This document shows positions 1 to 5,931 of a stretch of 11,265 bases of DNA, piece after piece. Made by a program: the position numbers and the translations under genes. The notes under the pieces are model-generated. The model saw only the letters and a list, made by a program, of their open reading frames with translations, was not told the DNA's origin and did not search any database. This stretch comes from an uncultured Mucilaginibacter sp. (GTDB lineage: Bacteria; Bacteroidota; Bacteroidia; Sphingobacteriales; Sphingobacteriaceae): positions 1 to 11,265 of the forward strand of contig NZ_CAMLHX010000085.1 in the NCBI RefSeq assembly GCF_946479965.1, read 5' to 3'. Positions within the stretch are counted from its first letter, which is position 1; the number at the start of each line of letters is the position of its first letter.

Positions 1-1208
1 TATCCCCAAAACTTGTGCGGTGTGCCATATAGCGGATCAAAACGGTTATCTTTACCTGAAGGGCTAACCGCGCTATTCCCCGATAGCACATCATAACCCG
101 GCGTAAAGCTTAAGTTGCCTTTTTGATAAGTTACAGCAGCTGTGTAGTGGTAAGCATCCAGCGCTACATTATCACGGCTCTTACCATCCTGACGGTAGTA
201 AGCGGCCTGTATGGCTATTTTGCCAAAACCCGACGCGTTACCAATGGTATGGTTAACCATTAAACCGTAAGTGTAGCGGTTAACTGAAGAATAATCATAA
301 GCATCAGTCAAACCGGTTCTAACAAAACGACGTCCGTATACGTAACCGGTCGCAGCGGTACCTACAGAGTCTAAACGGTATTTTCCAAATCTGTCGTTAA
401 AAAACAGCCCTGAAACCTTCGTTTGATCAAACTTTTTGCTGACGTACAAACTTGTGAAGGATTTGTATTGCTGTGTAGCACCATTGGTGCCTGGCGGGTT
501 GGCAAAAACAGGTGTGCCTGTTTTTGCGCTATTATTGGCAGCGCTCCCACCGGGGGCCAGTGGAAGCATACCTGCCGGAGCGGCAACTAAAGTGCCTAAA
601 GAATTTTTTACAGTAGCCGGTAAGTTTGCCGGTACATAATCTGTATTAGTTAAACCAAAAGCATCGCTGTTTTGGTTATAAGCATAACCTAAATCAACTT
701 GCCATCCGTGGTGCATCAATTTTAATAAAGCCATGTCATGGCGGCGGCCTTGTTGCAACCAGTCCAGGTTACCAATCAATCGGGAATCGTCATAGATCAA
801 TTCCTGACGACCTATTTTTAAAGACAACTGATCAAACCATTTAAAACCGATGGTCGTATCGGCCTTGTTGGCCAGCGTAAGCTCGGCCCAACCTTCGTGT
901 AAGAACAGTCTGTTGTCAGTAGCCGATGTTGAAGATGCATCCGCGCCCCACACGCGTACATCCTGTATGCTGGCACCAACAGTTAGTCTGTCCCATTTAT
1001 ATCCAAAAATTAATCTTGTTCGTTGTGATACAAAACCAGCGTTTTTAGAGTCCTTTAAAACAAGGTTTCCAAATCCGTTTCTTGATTCTGCACGCGGCCT
1101 TATTTGTCCGTTTAAGGTCATTTGAGCGGTGGCATTATATGCCGAGAGGCAGGTAAAAATTACAATTGTTGTAAAAAGTCTGCATTGTTTGAGTACGTTT
1201 TTATACAT
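1..1208 (-). CDS. Outer-membrane porin of the alginate export family, 3' end cut by window edge
   Basis: The frame is open from an ATG at 1206-1208 to the left edge: 402 codons without a stop, so the C-terminus lies outside the window. Residues 1-29 form a Sec signal peptide: a Lys/Arg-containing start, the hydrophobic stretch TTIVIFTCLSA, then likely cleavage after NATA or NATAQ. The rest shows alternating beta-barrel strands. The segment GRQELIYDDSRLIG (residues 133-146) followed by DWLQQGRRHD (149-158), and GTPHKFWG at 395-402, are typical of the Alginate_exp barrel family as I know it. In Bacteroidota such porins recur beside nirBD, so a role in nitrate or nitrite passage across the outer membrane is inferred here; alginate transport is not implied by the name. 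Residues about 190-250 are rich in Pro, Ala, Gly, Asn and Thr and probably form a long surface loop. It lies 98 bp downstream of nirD and is probably co-transcribed with it. No Shine-Dalgarno site is visible. Confidence 0.82.
   Translation of the reverse strand, partial: MYKNVLKQCRLFTTIVIFTCLSAYNATAQMTLNGQIRPRAESRNGFGNLVLKDSKNAGFVSQRTRLIFGYKWDRLTVGASIQDVRVWGADASSTSATDNRLFLHEGWAELTLANKADTTIGFKWFDQLSLKIGRQELIYDDSRLIGNLDWLQQGRRHDMALLKLMHHGWQVDLGYAYNQNSDAFGLTNTDYVPANLPATVKNSLGTLVAAPAGMLPLAPGGSAANNSAKTGTPVFANPPGTNGATQQYKSFTSLYVSKKFDQTKVSGLFFNDRFGKYRLDSVGTAATGYVYGRRFVRTGLTDAYDYSSVNRYTYGLMVNHTIGNASGFGKIAIQAAYYRQDGKSRDNVALDAYHYTAAVTYQKGNLSFTPGYDVLSGNSAVSPSGKDNRFDPLYGTPHKFWG
502..527 (-). repeat. Perfect 11-bp inverted repeat (4-nt loop) inside the porin gene
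   Basis: Positions 502-512 read GCAAAAACAGG and 517-527 are the exact reverse complement, with a 4-nt spacer. The mRNA (minus strand) would form an 11-bp stem with a CACA loop. It encodes AKTGTPVFA within the Pro/Gly/Ala-rich loop segment (residues about 228-236), so it lies wholly inside coding sequence. The right arm of the transcript contains five U but no longer U-run follows, so it is at best a weak terminator or pause site. Confidence 0.75.
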
Positions 1209-1306
1209 TTGGTGAGTTTTTAGTTTGTGAAAGCGATAAAACTGTAATAGTCCTGTTTGGGAATGCGACCTCCCGGCAGGGCTTTTTTTATATGGGTGTG
1301 GGGGTA

Positions 1307-1663
1307 TTATTCTTTTGCAATTCCTACATACACTTTTCCATCTTCAACTTTTACAGGATAGGTTTTTATTTGATAATCATCGCCGCTCAGGCACTCGCCG
1401 CTTAAAAGCGAAAAAGTTTTTTTGTGAAAAGGGCAAGCCACTTTAGGTTCACAATCTTCGCCTGCACTGCCTATCATGCCGCGTGAAAGCGCCATTTGCT
1501 GTTTATGCGGACAAAGGTTTTGTGTAGCATACCACTCGTTGCGACGGCTAAAATTGTAAATGGCTATTTGCTCTTCGCCATGCTTCATGCAAACCCCGCC
1601 ATTTTCAGGAACATCATCAATGTAGCAGGCCGGGATCCAATCAAGTGCTGTTAGTGTTTCCAT
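1307..1663 (-). CDS. nirD: Nitrite reductase (NADH) small subunit, Rieske-type
   Basis: A 118-aa protein of the NirD/NasE family, the small partner of NirB in cytoplasmic assimilatory reduction of nitrite to ammonium. It starts METLTALDWIPACYIDDVPE and has the NirD-typical GVCMKHGEEQIAIYNF segment. Rieske [2Fe-2S] ligands are present: C51-P-H53 in NLCPHKQQMALSRG, and C77-P-F-H80 in VACPFHKKTFSL. This resembles the NasE-type small subunit; the E. coli NirD as I recall it has lost these ligands. The length is normal for the family. The gene starts 43 bp after the nirB stop on the same strand and precedes the porin gene, so one operon nirB-nirD-porin is likely. No clear ribosome-binding site is seen; the ATG follows an A-rich leader (AAAAAATAGACAAC), common in Bacteroidota. 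Confidence 0.93.
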   Translation of the reverse strand: METLTALDWIPACYIDDVPENGGVCMKHGEEQIAIYNFSRRNEWYATQNLCPHKQQMALSRGMIGSAGEDCEPKVACPFHKKTFSLLSGECLSGDDYQIKTYPVKVEDGKVYVGIAKE

Positions 1664-1706
1664 GTTGTCTATTTTTTATCGAGATTTTATATTGCCCTTA
1701 TTCTTA

Positions 1707-4199
1707 TTACCAATTAGCTTTCACTTGTCCGCGCATTTCCTCAAACTTTACGCTCGGATCTTTCTGAGCGGGCTCGTTAACAAAGTGTGAGAATTTTTTA
1801 CGGAGCTCAGGGTTTTCAACTACCTCTTTCCACTCGCAGTGGTAAGTGTTTACCAATAACTGCATTTCTTCTTCCAGTTTTTCGCAAATACCCAGGCTAT
1901 CATTAATAATTACATTTTTCAGATAGCTCATGCCGCCTTCCATTTTGTTAAGCCAGGTAGCGGTACGGGTAAGCGGATCGGCAGTTTTAATGTAGAACAT
2001 TAAAAACCTGTCAAGGTATTTTACCAGTGTATCCTTGTCAATATCAGTTGCTAGTATTTGCGCGTGTTGTGGTTTAGATCCGCCATTACCGCATATATAC
2101 AGGTTCCAGCCTTTTTCTGTAGCGATGATGCCAAAATCTTTTGACTGCGCCTCGGCACACTCCCTGATACATCCGCTTACACCACCTTTAAGTTTATGCG
2201 GTGCGCGGATGCCTTTGTATCTGTCTTCCACCTCAATGGCAAATGATACACTATCATGCAAACCAAACCTGCACCATGTGCTGCCTACACAGCTCTTCAC
2301 GGTACGCAGGGCCTTGCCATAAGCATGTCCGCTTTCAAATCCTGCGTCTATCAGTTCTTCCCATATTAAAGGCAGATCACTAACATGTGCGCCAAACAAG
2401 TCAATACGCTGACCGCCGGTTATTTTGGTATACAGGTTATATTTTTTAGCAACCTGCCCTATTACTATTAATTTATCAGGAGTGATCTCGCCGCCCGGGA
2501 TACGTGGCACTACTGAGTAAGTACCACCTTTTTGAATATTTGCCAGGTAACGGTCGTTGCTGTCTTGTATAGTTGATTGTTTTACAATTACCTCATTCCA
2601 CACGCTGGATAGTATACTTGCCACCACTGGCTTACAGGTTTCGCAACCATCGCCTTTACCAAAATGGTCAAGCACCAGATCGTAGTTTTTCAACTGGTTC
2701 ATTTTTACCAGATCATACAACTCCTGGCGCGAGTAATCAAAATGTTCGCAAATGGTGTTTTTGATATAAGCACCGTTTGCTTTTAAAGTACCGTTTACCA
2801 GATCTTTCACCATTGGCATACAGCCACCGCAACCGGTACCGGCTTTGGTACATTTTTTTATCCCATCAACAGTGGTAATACCCAGATCAGTAACTGATGA
2901 GCAAATGGCTCCTTTGCTTACCGCCTCGCATGAGCAGATCAAAGCGTCATCAGGCAAACTCATTACGCCTGCGCCTTCGCTTTCTGCGCCACCCCTTGAT
3001 CCTAATATCAGATCTTCAGGATTTGGTGGAAGCACCAATTTGTTGTTAACTGTTTGCAGCAACATATTGTAAGCATCCGCATCGCCAATTAAAATACCAC
3101 CCAACAAATACTTGCCGTCTGTAGTAATATTAATGCGTTTGTAAATGCCTTTGTGGGTATCTTCAAAAACTATAGTACGGCAATCGGGCTCAGTAACAAA
3201 CGCGTCGCCAAAGCTGGCCACATCAACACCAATCAGTTTTAGTTTGGTACTCATGTCATAACTGTAAAACAGCTTGCTGCCACCTGTTAATTGCGATACC
3301 ACAATATCGGCCATTTCATAACCAGGTGCTACCAGGCCATATATCATGCCTTCATATAATGCGCACTCACCAATAGCGAAGATACTTTCGTCGCTGGTTT
3401 GCATTTTAGCATCAACCAAAATACCTCCGCGGGTGCCAACGTGCAGGCCGGCCAGTTTAGCCAGTTCATCGCGTGGGCGTATACCTGCTGATATTACCAG
3501 CATATCAATCGGTAATTCGCTGCCGTCGTTAAAATTCAATGATTCAGCTTTATGCTCACCTCCTATATATGAGGTGCTTTTATTAAGATGTATACTTAAT
3601 CCTAACTCCGCTAATTTAGCTTGCAGCATACCGCTTCCTGCCGAGTCGATCTGCCTTGGCATAAGACGCGGAGCAAACTCAATTACATGCGTATGCTCTA
3701 TACCCAGATCTATCAGTGCTTTAGCCGCTTCTAAACCTAAAAGACCGCCGCCCATTACGGCACCGGTCTTTGCATTAGCTGCGTACGCTTTAATAAGGTC
3801 AAGGTCTTCAATGGTACGATAAACAAATACCCCTTCCTTTTCTACCCCTGGGATATCCGGGACAAAGGCTGATGAGCCCGTCGCCAAAACCAGGTAGTCA
3901 TATTTTATAGTAATGCCCGAAAGCGAATGAACTGTTTTACTTGTCCGGTTTATGTCTTGTACCGGATCAGCAAGATGAAGCGTAATATCATTATCGGCAT
4001 ACCATGAGCTCGAAGACATCGAAAGCTCCTCGGCAGACTTACCGTTAAAATATTCGCTTAAGTGAACGCGATCATAAGCCGGGCGCGGCTCTTCGCCAAA
4101 TACTACAATGTTGAAGTTTGATGACTTATTGACAAGCTTTTCACAGAACTTGTAACCAACCATCCCATTTCCAATTACTACAACTGTTGATTTTTCCAT
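1707..4199 (-). CDS. nirB: Nitrite reductase (NADH) large subunit
   Basis: An 830-aa NirB, close to the roughly 847 residues of the E. coli protein. It moves electrons from NADH through FAD and Fe-S centres to siroheme, reducing nitrite to ammonium by six electrons. Domains in order: FAD-binding with VVVIGNGMVGYKF near residue 6; NAD-binding with GAVMGGGLLGLEAAKAL (146-162); a BFD-type [2Fe-2S] domain with C422-S-C424 and C457-GG-C460; a second, partial BFD-like repeat (C484, C519, C522); and a C-terminal sulfite/nitrite reductase half. The four [4Fe-4S]/siroheme cysteines are C637 and C643 (SCVGSTWCRFG) and C677 and C681 (SGCIRECAEA). The start at 4199 (MEKSTVVVIGNG) is chosen because the Rossmann strand begins directly after it. 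An in-frame ATG at 4244 would add 15 unusual residues and would lie inside the inverted repeat at 4222-4253. First gene of the leftward operon. Confidence 0.96.
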   Translation of the reverse strand: MEKSTVVVIGNGMVGYKFCEKLVNKSSNFNIVVFGEEPRPAYDRVHLSEYFNGKSAEELSMSSSSWYADNDITLHLADPVQDINRTSKTVHSLSGITIKYDYLVLATGSSAFVPDIPGVEKEGVFVYRTIEDLDLIKAYAANAKTGAVMGGGLLGLEAAKALIDLGIEHTHVIEFAPRLMPRQIDSAGSGMLQAKLAELGLSIHLNKSTSYIGGEHKAESLNFNDGSELPIDMLVISAGIRPRDELAKLAGLHVGTRGGILVDAKMQTSDESIFAIGECALYEGMIYGLVAPGYEMADIVVSQLTGGSKLFYSYDMSTKLKLIGVDVASFGDAFVTEPDCRTIVFEDTHKGIYKRINITTDGKYLLGGILIGDADAYNMLLQTVNNKLVLPPNPEDLILGSRGGAESEGAGVMSLPDDALICSCEAVSKGAICSSVTDLGITTVDGIKKCTKAGTGCGGCMPMVKDLVNGTLKANGAYIKNTICEHFDYSRQELYDLVKMNQLKNYDLVLDHFGKGDGCETCKPVVASILSSVWNEVIVKQSTIQDSNDRYLANIQKGGTYSVVPRIPGGEITPDKLIVIGQVAKKYNLYTKITGGQRIDLFGAHVSDLPLIWEELIDAGFESGHAYGKALRTVKSCVGSTWCRFGLHDSVSFAIEVEDRYKGIRAPHKLKGGVSGCIRECAEAQSKDFGIIATEKGWNLYICGNGGSKPQHAQILATDIDKDTLVKYLDRFLMFYIKTADPLTRTATWLNKMEGGMSYLKNVIINDSLGICEKLEEEMQLLVNTYHCEWKEVVENPELRKKFSHFVNEPAQKDPSVKFEEMRGQVKANW

Positions 4200-4221
4200 T
4201 TTCTTTAAACTTTTTATGACT

Positions 4222-4253
4222 AACACAATAAAAATGCGACCCATTATTGTGTT
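4222..4253. promoter_or_regulatory. 10-bp perfect inverted repeat, candidate nirB operator or leader hairpin
   Basis: AACACAATAA at 4222-4231 and TTATTGTGTT at 4244-4253 are exact reverse complements with a 12-nt spacer, so arm centres are 22 bp apart, about two helical turns. It lies 23-54 nt upstream of the chosen nirB ATG and immediately downstream of the candidate -7 box. This position fits either an operator for a dimeric regulator overlapping the transcription start, or a hairpin at the 5' end of the mRNA. The regulator is not identifiable from the sequence. Confidence 0.5.
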
Positions 4254-4260
4254 TGCATAG

Positions 4261-4291
4261 CAATTTTATATAAAAAAAATCACATTTGCAA
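4261..4291 (-). promoter_or_regulatory. Candidate Bacteroidota-type promoter for nirBD
   Basis: On the minus strand TTG (4291-4289), a 20-nt spacer, then TAAAATTG (4268-4261), seven of eight positions matching the Bacteroidota -7 consensus TAnnTTTG. The spacing is within the known range for -33/-7 promoters. Transcription would start near 4254-4256, giving a leader of about 55 nt that includes the inverted repeat. The region is AT-rich, so a chance match is possible. Confidence 0.4.
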
Positions 4292-4590
4292 TTTTTACCT
4301 CATTTTGGTCATATAAATTATGCTCATTTTTGATAAAAACTAACATTTACATTGATTTAAAACATAGATTTGTTAAATATTTAATATCAAAATACGATAA
4401 ACATAAAAATGATAATAATTTAATACATAAAACTGTAGTGCTTTTTAACAAATTAATAAAAATTACAAAAAATGTATTACAAAAACACATCAATACGTTT
4501 TAAAATCGCATCAAGACTAAAATAAAACATTGAAATTATCACAATCGATTAAAAAATTCGGTAAATAAGCGGTCCTAACGACAAGAAATT

Positions 4591-4941
4591 ATGAAAATAA
4601 GGATAAAAGGCAACTCAATTCGGTACAGATTGAGCAAAACAGATGTAGAGCAGTTTATAAAAACGGGCTATTTGGAGGAAACTGTTGATTTTGGCGCACA
4701 AAAATTGGTTTACGCGTTAAAAAAGTACGGTGAATCTACACTTAACGCGAGTTTTGCTCAAAATACCATAACATTATATATGCCGGAGCAAATGGCAACG
4801 GAATGGGAAGCACCTGAGAAAGTAGGATTTGATGGCGTTCACAATAAGCTTTCTCTTTTAATAGAAAAAGACTTTCAATGTTTAGATAATGTTGCGGAAG
4901 ATCAAACCGATAATTATCCTAACCCGGCTTCGGTTTGTTAA
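4591..4941 (+). CDS. DUF7009-like small protein, function unknown, divergent from nirBD
   Basis: A 116-aa soluble protein without signal peptide or membrane segment. It begins MKIRIKGNSIRYRLSKTDVE and ends with CLDNVAEDQTDNYPNPASVC. From memory both ends match a conserved Bacteroidota family named DUF7009; I could not verify this by search. The family has no established function. Visible features are a basic N-terminus, a central segment (about 50-85) with TITLYMPEQMATEWE, and two cysteines, C97 and C116, the last being the C-terminal residue. The two cysteines are separated by an Asp/Glu/Asn-rich stretch, so a disulfide or metal site is conceivable but unproven. The start is supported by AAGAAATT just ahead of the ATG. 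The gene faces away from nirB across a 391-bp gap, so shared regulation with nitrite assimilation is an inference from position. It ends 18 bp before a strong terminator. Confidence 0.8.
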   Translation: MKIRIKGNSIRYRLSKTDVEQFIKTGYLEETVDFGAQKLVYALKKYGESTLNASFAQNTITLYMPEQMATEWEAPEKVGFDGVHNKLSLLIEKDFQCLDNVAEDQTDNYPNPASVC

Positions 4942-4959
4942 ACATATATTCTTTGGCAT

Positions 4960-4991
4960 AAAAAGGGGCGGCAAAATTACCGCCCCTTTTT
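4960..4991. terminator. Bidirectional rho-independent terminator
   Basis: A perfect 12-bp inverted repeat, AAAAAGGGGCGG at 4960-4971 and CCGCCCCTTTTT at 4980-4991, with an 8-nt loop. The GC core is 7 bp and each strand ends in a T-run, so it can stop transcription from both sides. It lies between two convergent genes, ending at 4941 (plus) and 4997 (minus). Confidence 0.93.
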
Positions 4992-4996
4992 GTTTA

Positions 4997-5227
4997 CTAA
5001 TCATCAGTGCCTATAATGCTTTCATCACCGTCAGACTCCGGCTCTATATCCAGATCACTATTATTAGTAGCGGCACCTGTTTGCGATTGATTACCGAGGT
5101 CGGAATAGTTCTCATCGGCAAACGTTGCGTCCACTTCATCACCAAATTTTTCAATCTCGGGCGTATCTTTTAAAAAATCAGGGCGTTTGTCCTGCCCTCC
5201 CGGGCTATTAAGATCTTTCGTTTCCAT
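4997..5227 (-). CDS. Very acidic 76-aa hypothetical protein
   Basis: I do not recognise this protein. It begins METKDLNSPGGQDKRPDFLK and ends GDESIIGTDD. It has 22 Asp/Glu against 5 Lys/Arg, no cysteine, no signal peptide and no hydrophobic segment, so it is probably a soluble and partly disordered cytoplasmic protein. The start at 5227 is preferred over an in-frame ATG at 5269. The longer form would add a hydrophobic MIVFVGLLYYNIYT unlike the rest and would take up most of the divergent promoter region. It is convergent with the DUF7009-like gene, with a strong terminator between them, and divergent from the membrane protein gene at 5354. That it is a real gene is supported by the terminator directly at its 3' end and its orderly composition, but not by homology. 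Confidence 0.62.
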   Translation of the reverse strand: METKDLNSPGGQDKRPDFLKDTPEIEKFGDEVDATFADENYSDLGNQSQTGAATNNSDLDIEPESDGDESIIGTDD

Positions 5228-5303
5228 AGTATATATATTATAATATAGTAAACCGACAAAAACGATCAATGTTTTATAGCAATGAGTCCGTATATACCAA
5301 TGG

Positions 5304-5336
5304 TTGATATTGGCATTATATTGGCTTATAAGTTTT
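5304..5336 (+). promoter_or_regulatory. Candidate promoter of the 5354 membrane protein gene
   Basis: TTG at 5304-5306 and TAAGTTTT at 5329-5336, seven of eight positions of the TAnnTTTG consensus, are 22 bp apart. Initiation near 5343 would leave a short leader before the ATG at 5354 and would exclude the upstream ATG at 5282. Weak on its own. Confidence 0.3.
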
Positions 5337-5353
5337 TAATGAATTACGTACCT

Positions 5354-5854
5354 ATGAAAACTCTAAATAACACTTTAGGCGGCTTTGCAGGTGCAGCCGC
5401 GTTAAATATTGTTCATCAAACATTAAAACAATTTATTGATAATGCGCCCAGGGTTGACCTGGTAGGCGAACAAGCTCTGAACAAAGGATTAACAACCCTT
5501 GGTGCCAAACCACTTAAAGGCAACGCATTATTTGCGGGCACACTTGCAGCCGACGTAATAAGCAACGCGGCTTATTATAGTATGATAGGTTGGGGCCGCA
5601 GGAAAAATTTGCTGACCAAAGGCGCGGCTTTTGGATTAGCAGCGGGTGTGGGGGCACTGGCACTAACCAAACAACTGGGTTTAAATGATACCCCAATAAC
5701 CAGGAATGCCGAAACTAAGCTGCTAACGGTGGGTTATTATTTGCTAGGAGGGATTGTTGCTGCGTTAACTATAAAGGCCCTTACAAAAAAGATGGAGCCG
5801 ATAGATATATCGCCTAACGTTGATGAGGAGATAGAGATTATAGGGAATTCATAA
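5354..5854 (+). CDS. Small multi-pass inner-membrane protein, unknown function
   Basis: A 166-aa protein with hydrophobic, Gly/Ala-rich segments at about residues 7-22 (weak), 57-78, 88-105 and 122-142, and an acidic tail from about 148 (DISPNVDEEIEIIGNS). The segments LGGFAGAAALNIVHQTLKQF, NAPRVDLVGEQAL and ADVISNAAYYSMIG resemble an unnamed membrane protein seen in Sphingobacteriales and related Bacteroidota. I know no function for it. The start at 5354 (MKTLNNTLGG) is chosen because the conserved-looking part begins there. An in-frame ATG at 5282 would add 24 residues, including another hydrophobic patch, and would leave only 54 bp to the divergent acidic-protein gene; it cannot be excluded. 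No catalytic motif is visible. Confidence 0.75.
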   Translation: MKTLNNTLGGFAGAAALNIVHQTLKQFIDNAPRVDLVGEQALNKGLTTLGAKPLKGNALFAGTLAADVISNAAYYSMIGWGRRKNLLTKGAAFGLAAGVGALALTKQLGLNDTPITRNAETKLLTVGYYLLGGIVAALTIKALTKKMEPIDISPNVDEEIEIIGNS

Positions 5855-5856
5855 AT

Positions 5857-5886
5857 AAAAACGGCTGCCTTAAATACTGGCAGCCG
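5857..5886 (-). terminator. Rho-independent terminator for clpB
   Basis: CGGCTGCC at 5862-5869 and GGCAGCCG at 5879-5886 form a perfect 8-bp GC-rich stem with a 9-nt loop. Read on the minus strand the stem is followed by TTTTTATTTA, so it is a good terminator for clpB, whose stop is 46 bp away. In the plus direction it follows the 5354 gene directly but has no T-run, so it would work there only weakly or as 3'-end protection. Confidence 0.85.
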
Positions 5887-5931
5887 CTCCTATAATATAT
5901 TGACTCTTATAAACCCCTATCAAGAACAGGT

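Larger units (their letters stand above)
4200..4590. other. AT-rich divergent intergenic region between nirB and the DUF7009-like gene
   Basis: A stretch of 391 bp without a credible gene, very rich in A and T. It holds the leftward candidate nirB promoter (4261-4291) and the inverted repeat at 4222-4253. It also contains a 12-bp AT-only palindrome, TTAAATATTTAA, at 4373-4384, which is weak evidence in such sequence. No convincing TAnnTTTG promoter was found for the rightward gene, though one must exist between about 4400 and 4580. No full Fnr- or Crp-type palindrome was seen. Confidence 0.7.

Noticed and set aside
371..586. 71-codon minus-strand frame
   Set aside because: Same strand as the porin but in a different frame; the porin frame reads through with beta-strand pattern.
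850..1125. 91-codon plus-strand frame
   Set aside because: Antisense to the N-terminal part of the porin gene, which is a continuous 402-codon frame with signal peptide.
1209..1306. Possible terminator between nirD and the porin gene
   Set aside because: GC-rich patch near 1270-1282 does not form a good stem and no T-run follows in the minus direction; read-through within one operon is more likely.
3346..3822. 158-codon open frame on the plus strand
   Set aside because: Lies fully antisense to the FAD/NAD domain of nirB, whose motifs are intact; the composition (rich in Ser, Pro, Arg and Cys) is that of an antisense shadow.
4200..4244. Longer NirB with start at 4244
   Set aside because: Adds 15 residues unlike NirB N-termini and puts the start codon inside the inverted repeat; 4199 gives the expected beginning of the FAD-binding fold.
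4373..4384. 12-bp perfect palindrome TTAAATATTTAA upstream of the DUF7009-like gene
   Set aside because: Made only of A and T in a very AT-rich region, so chance is likely; not called as an operator.
4889..5173. 94-codon plus-strand frame overlapping the end of the DUF7009-like gene
   Set aside because: It reads through the strong terminator at 4960-4991 and is antisense to the acidic protein gene; no start signal and no recognisable protein.
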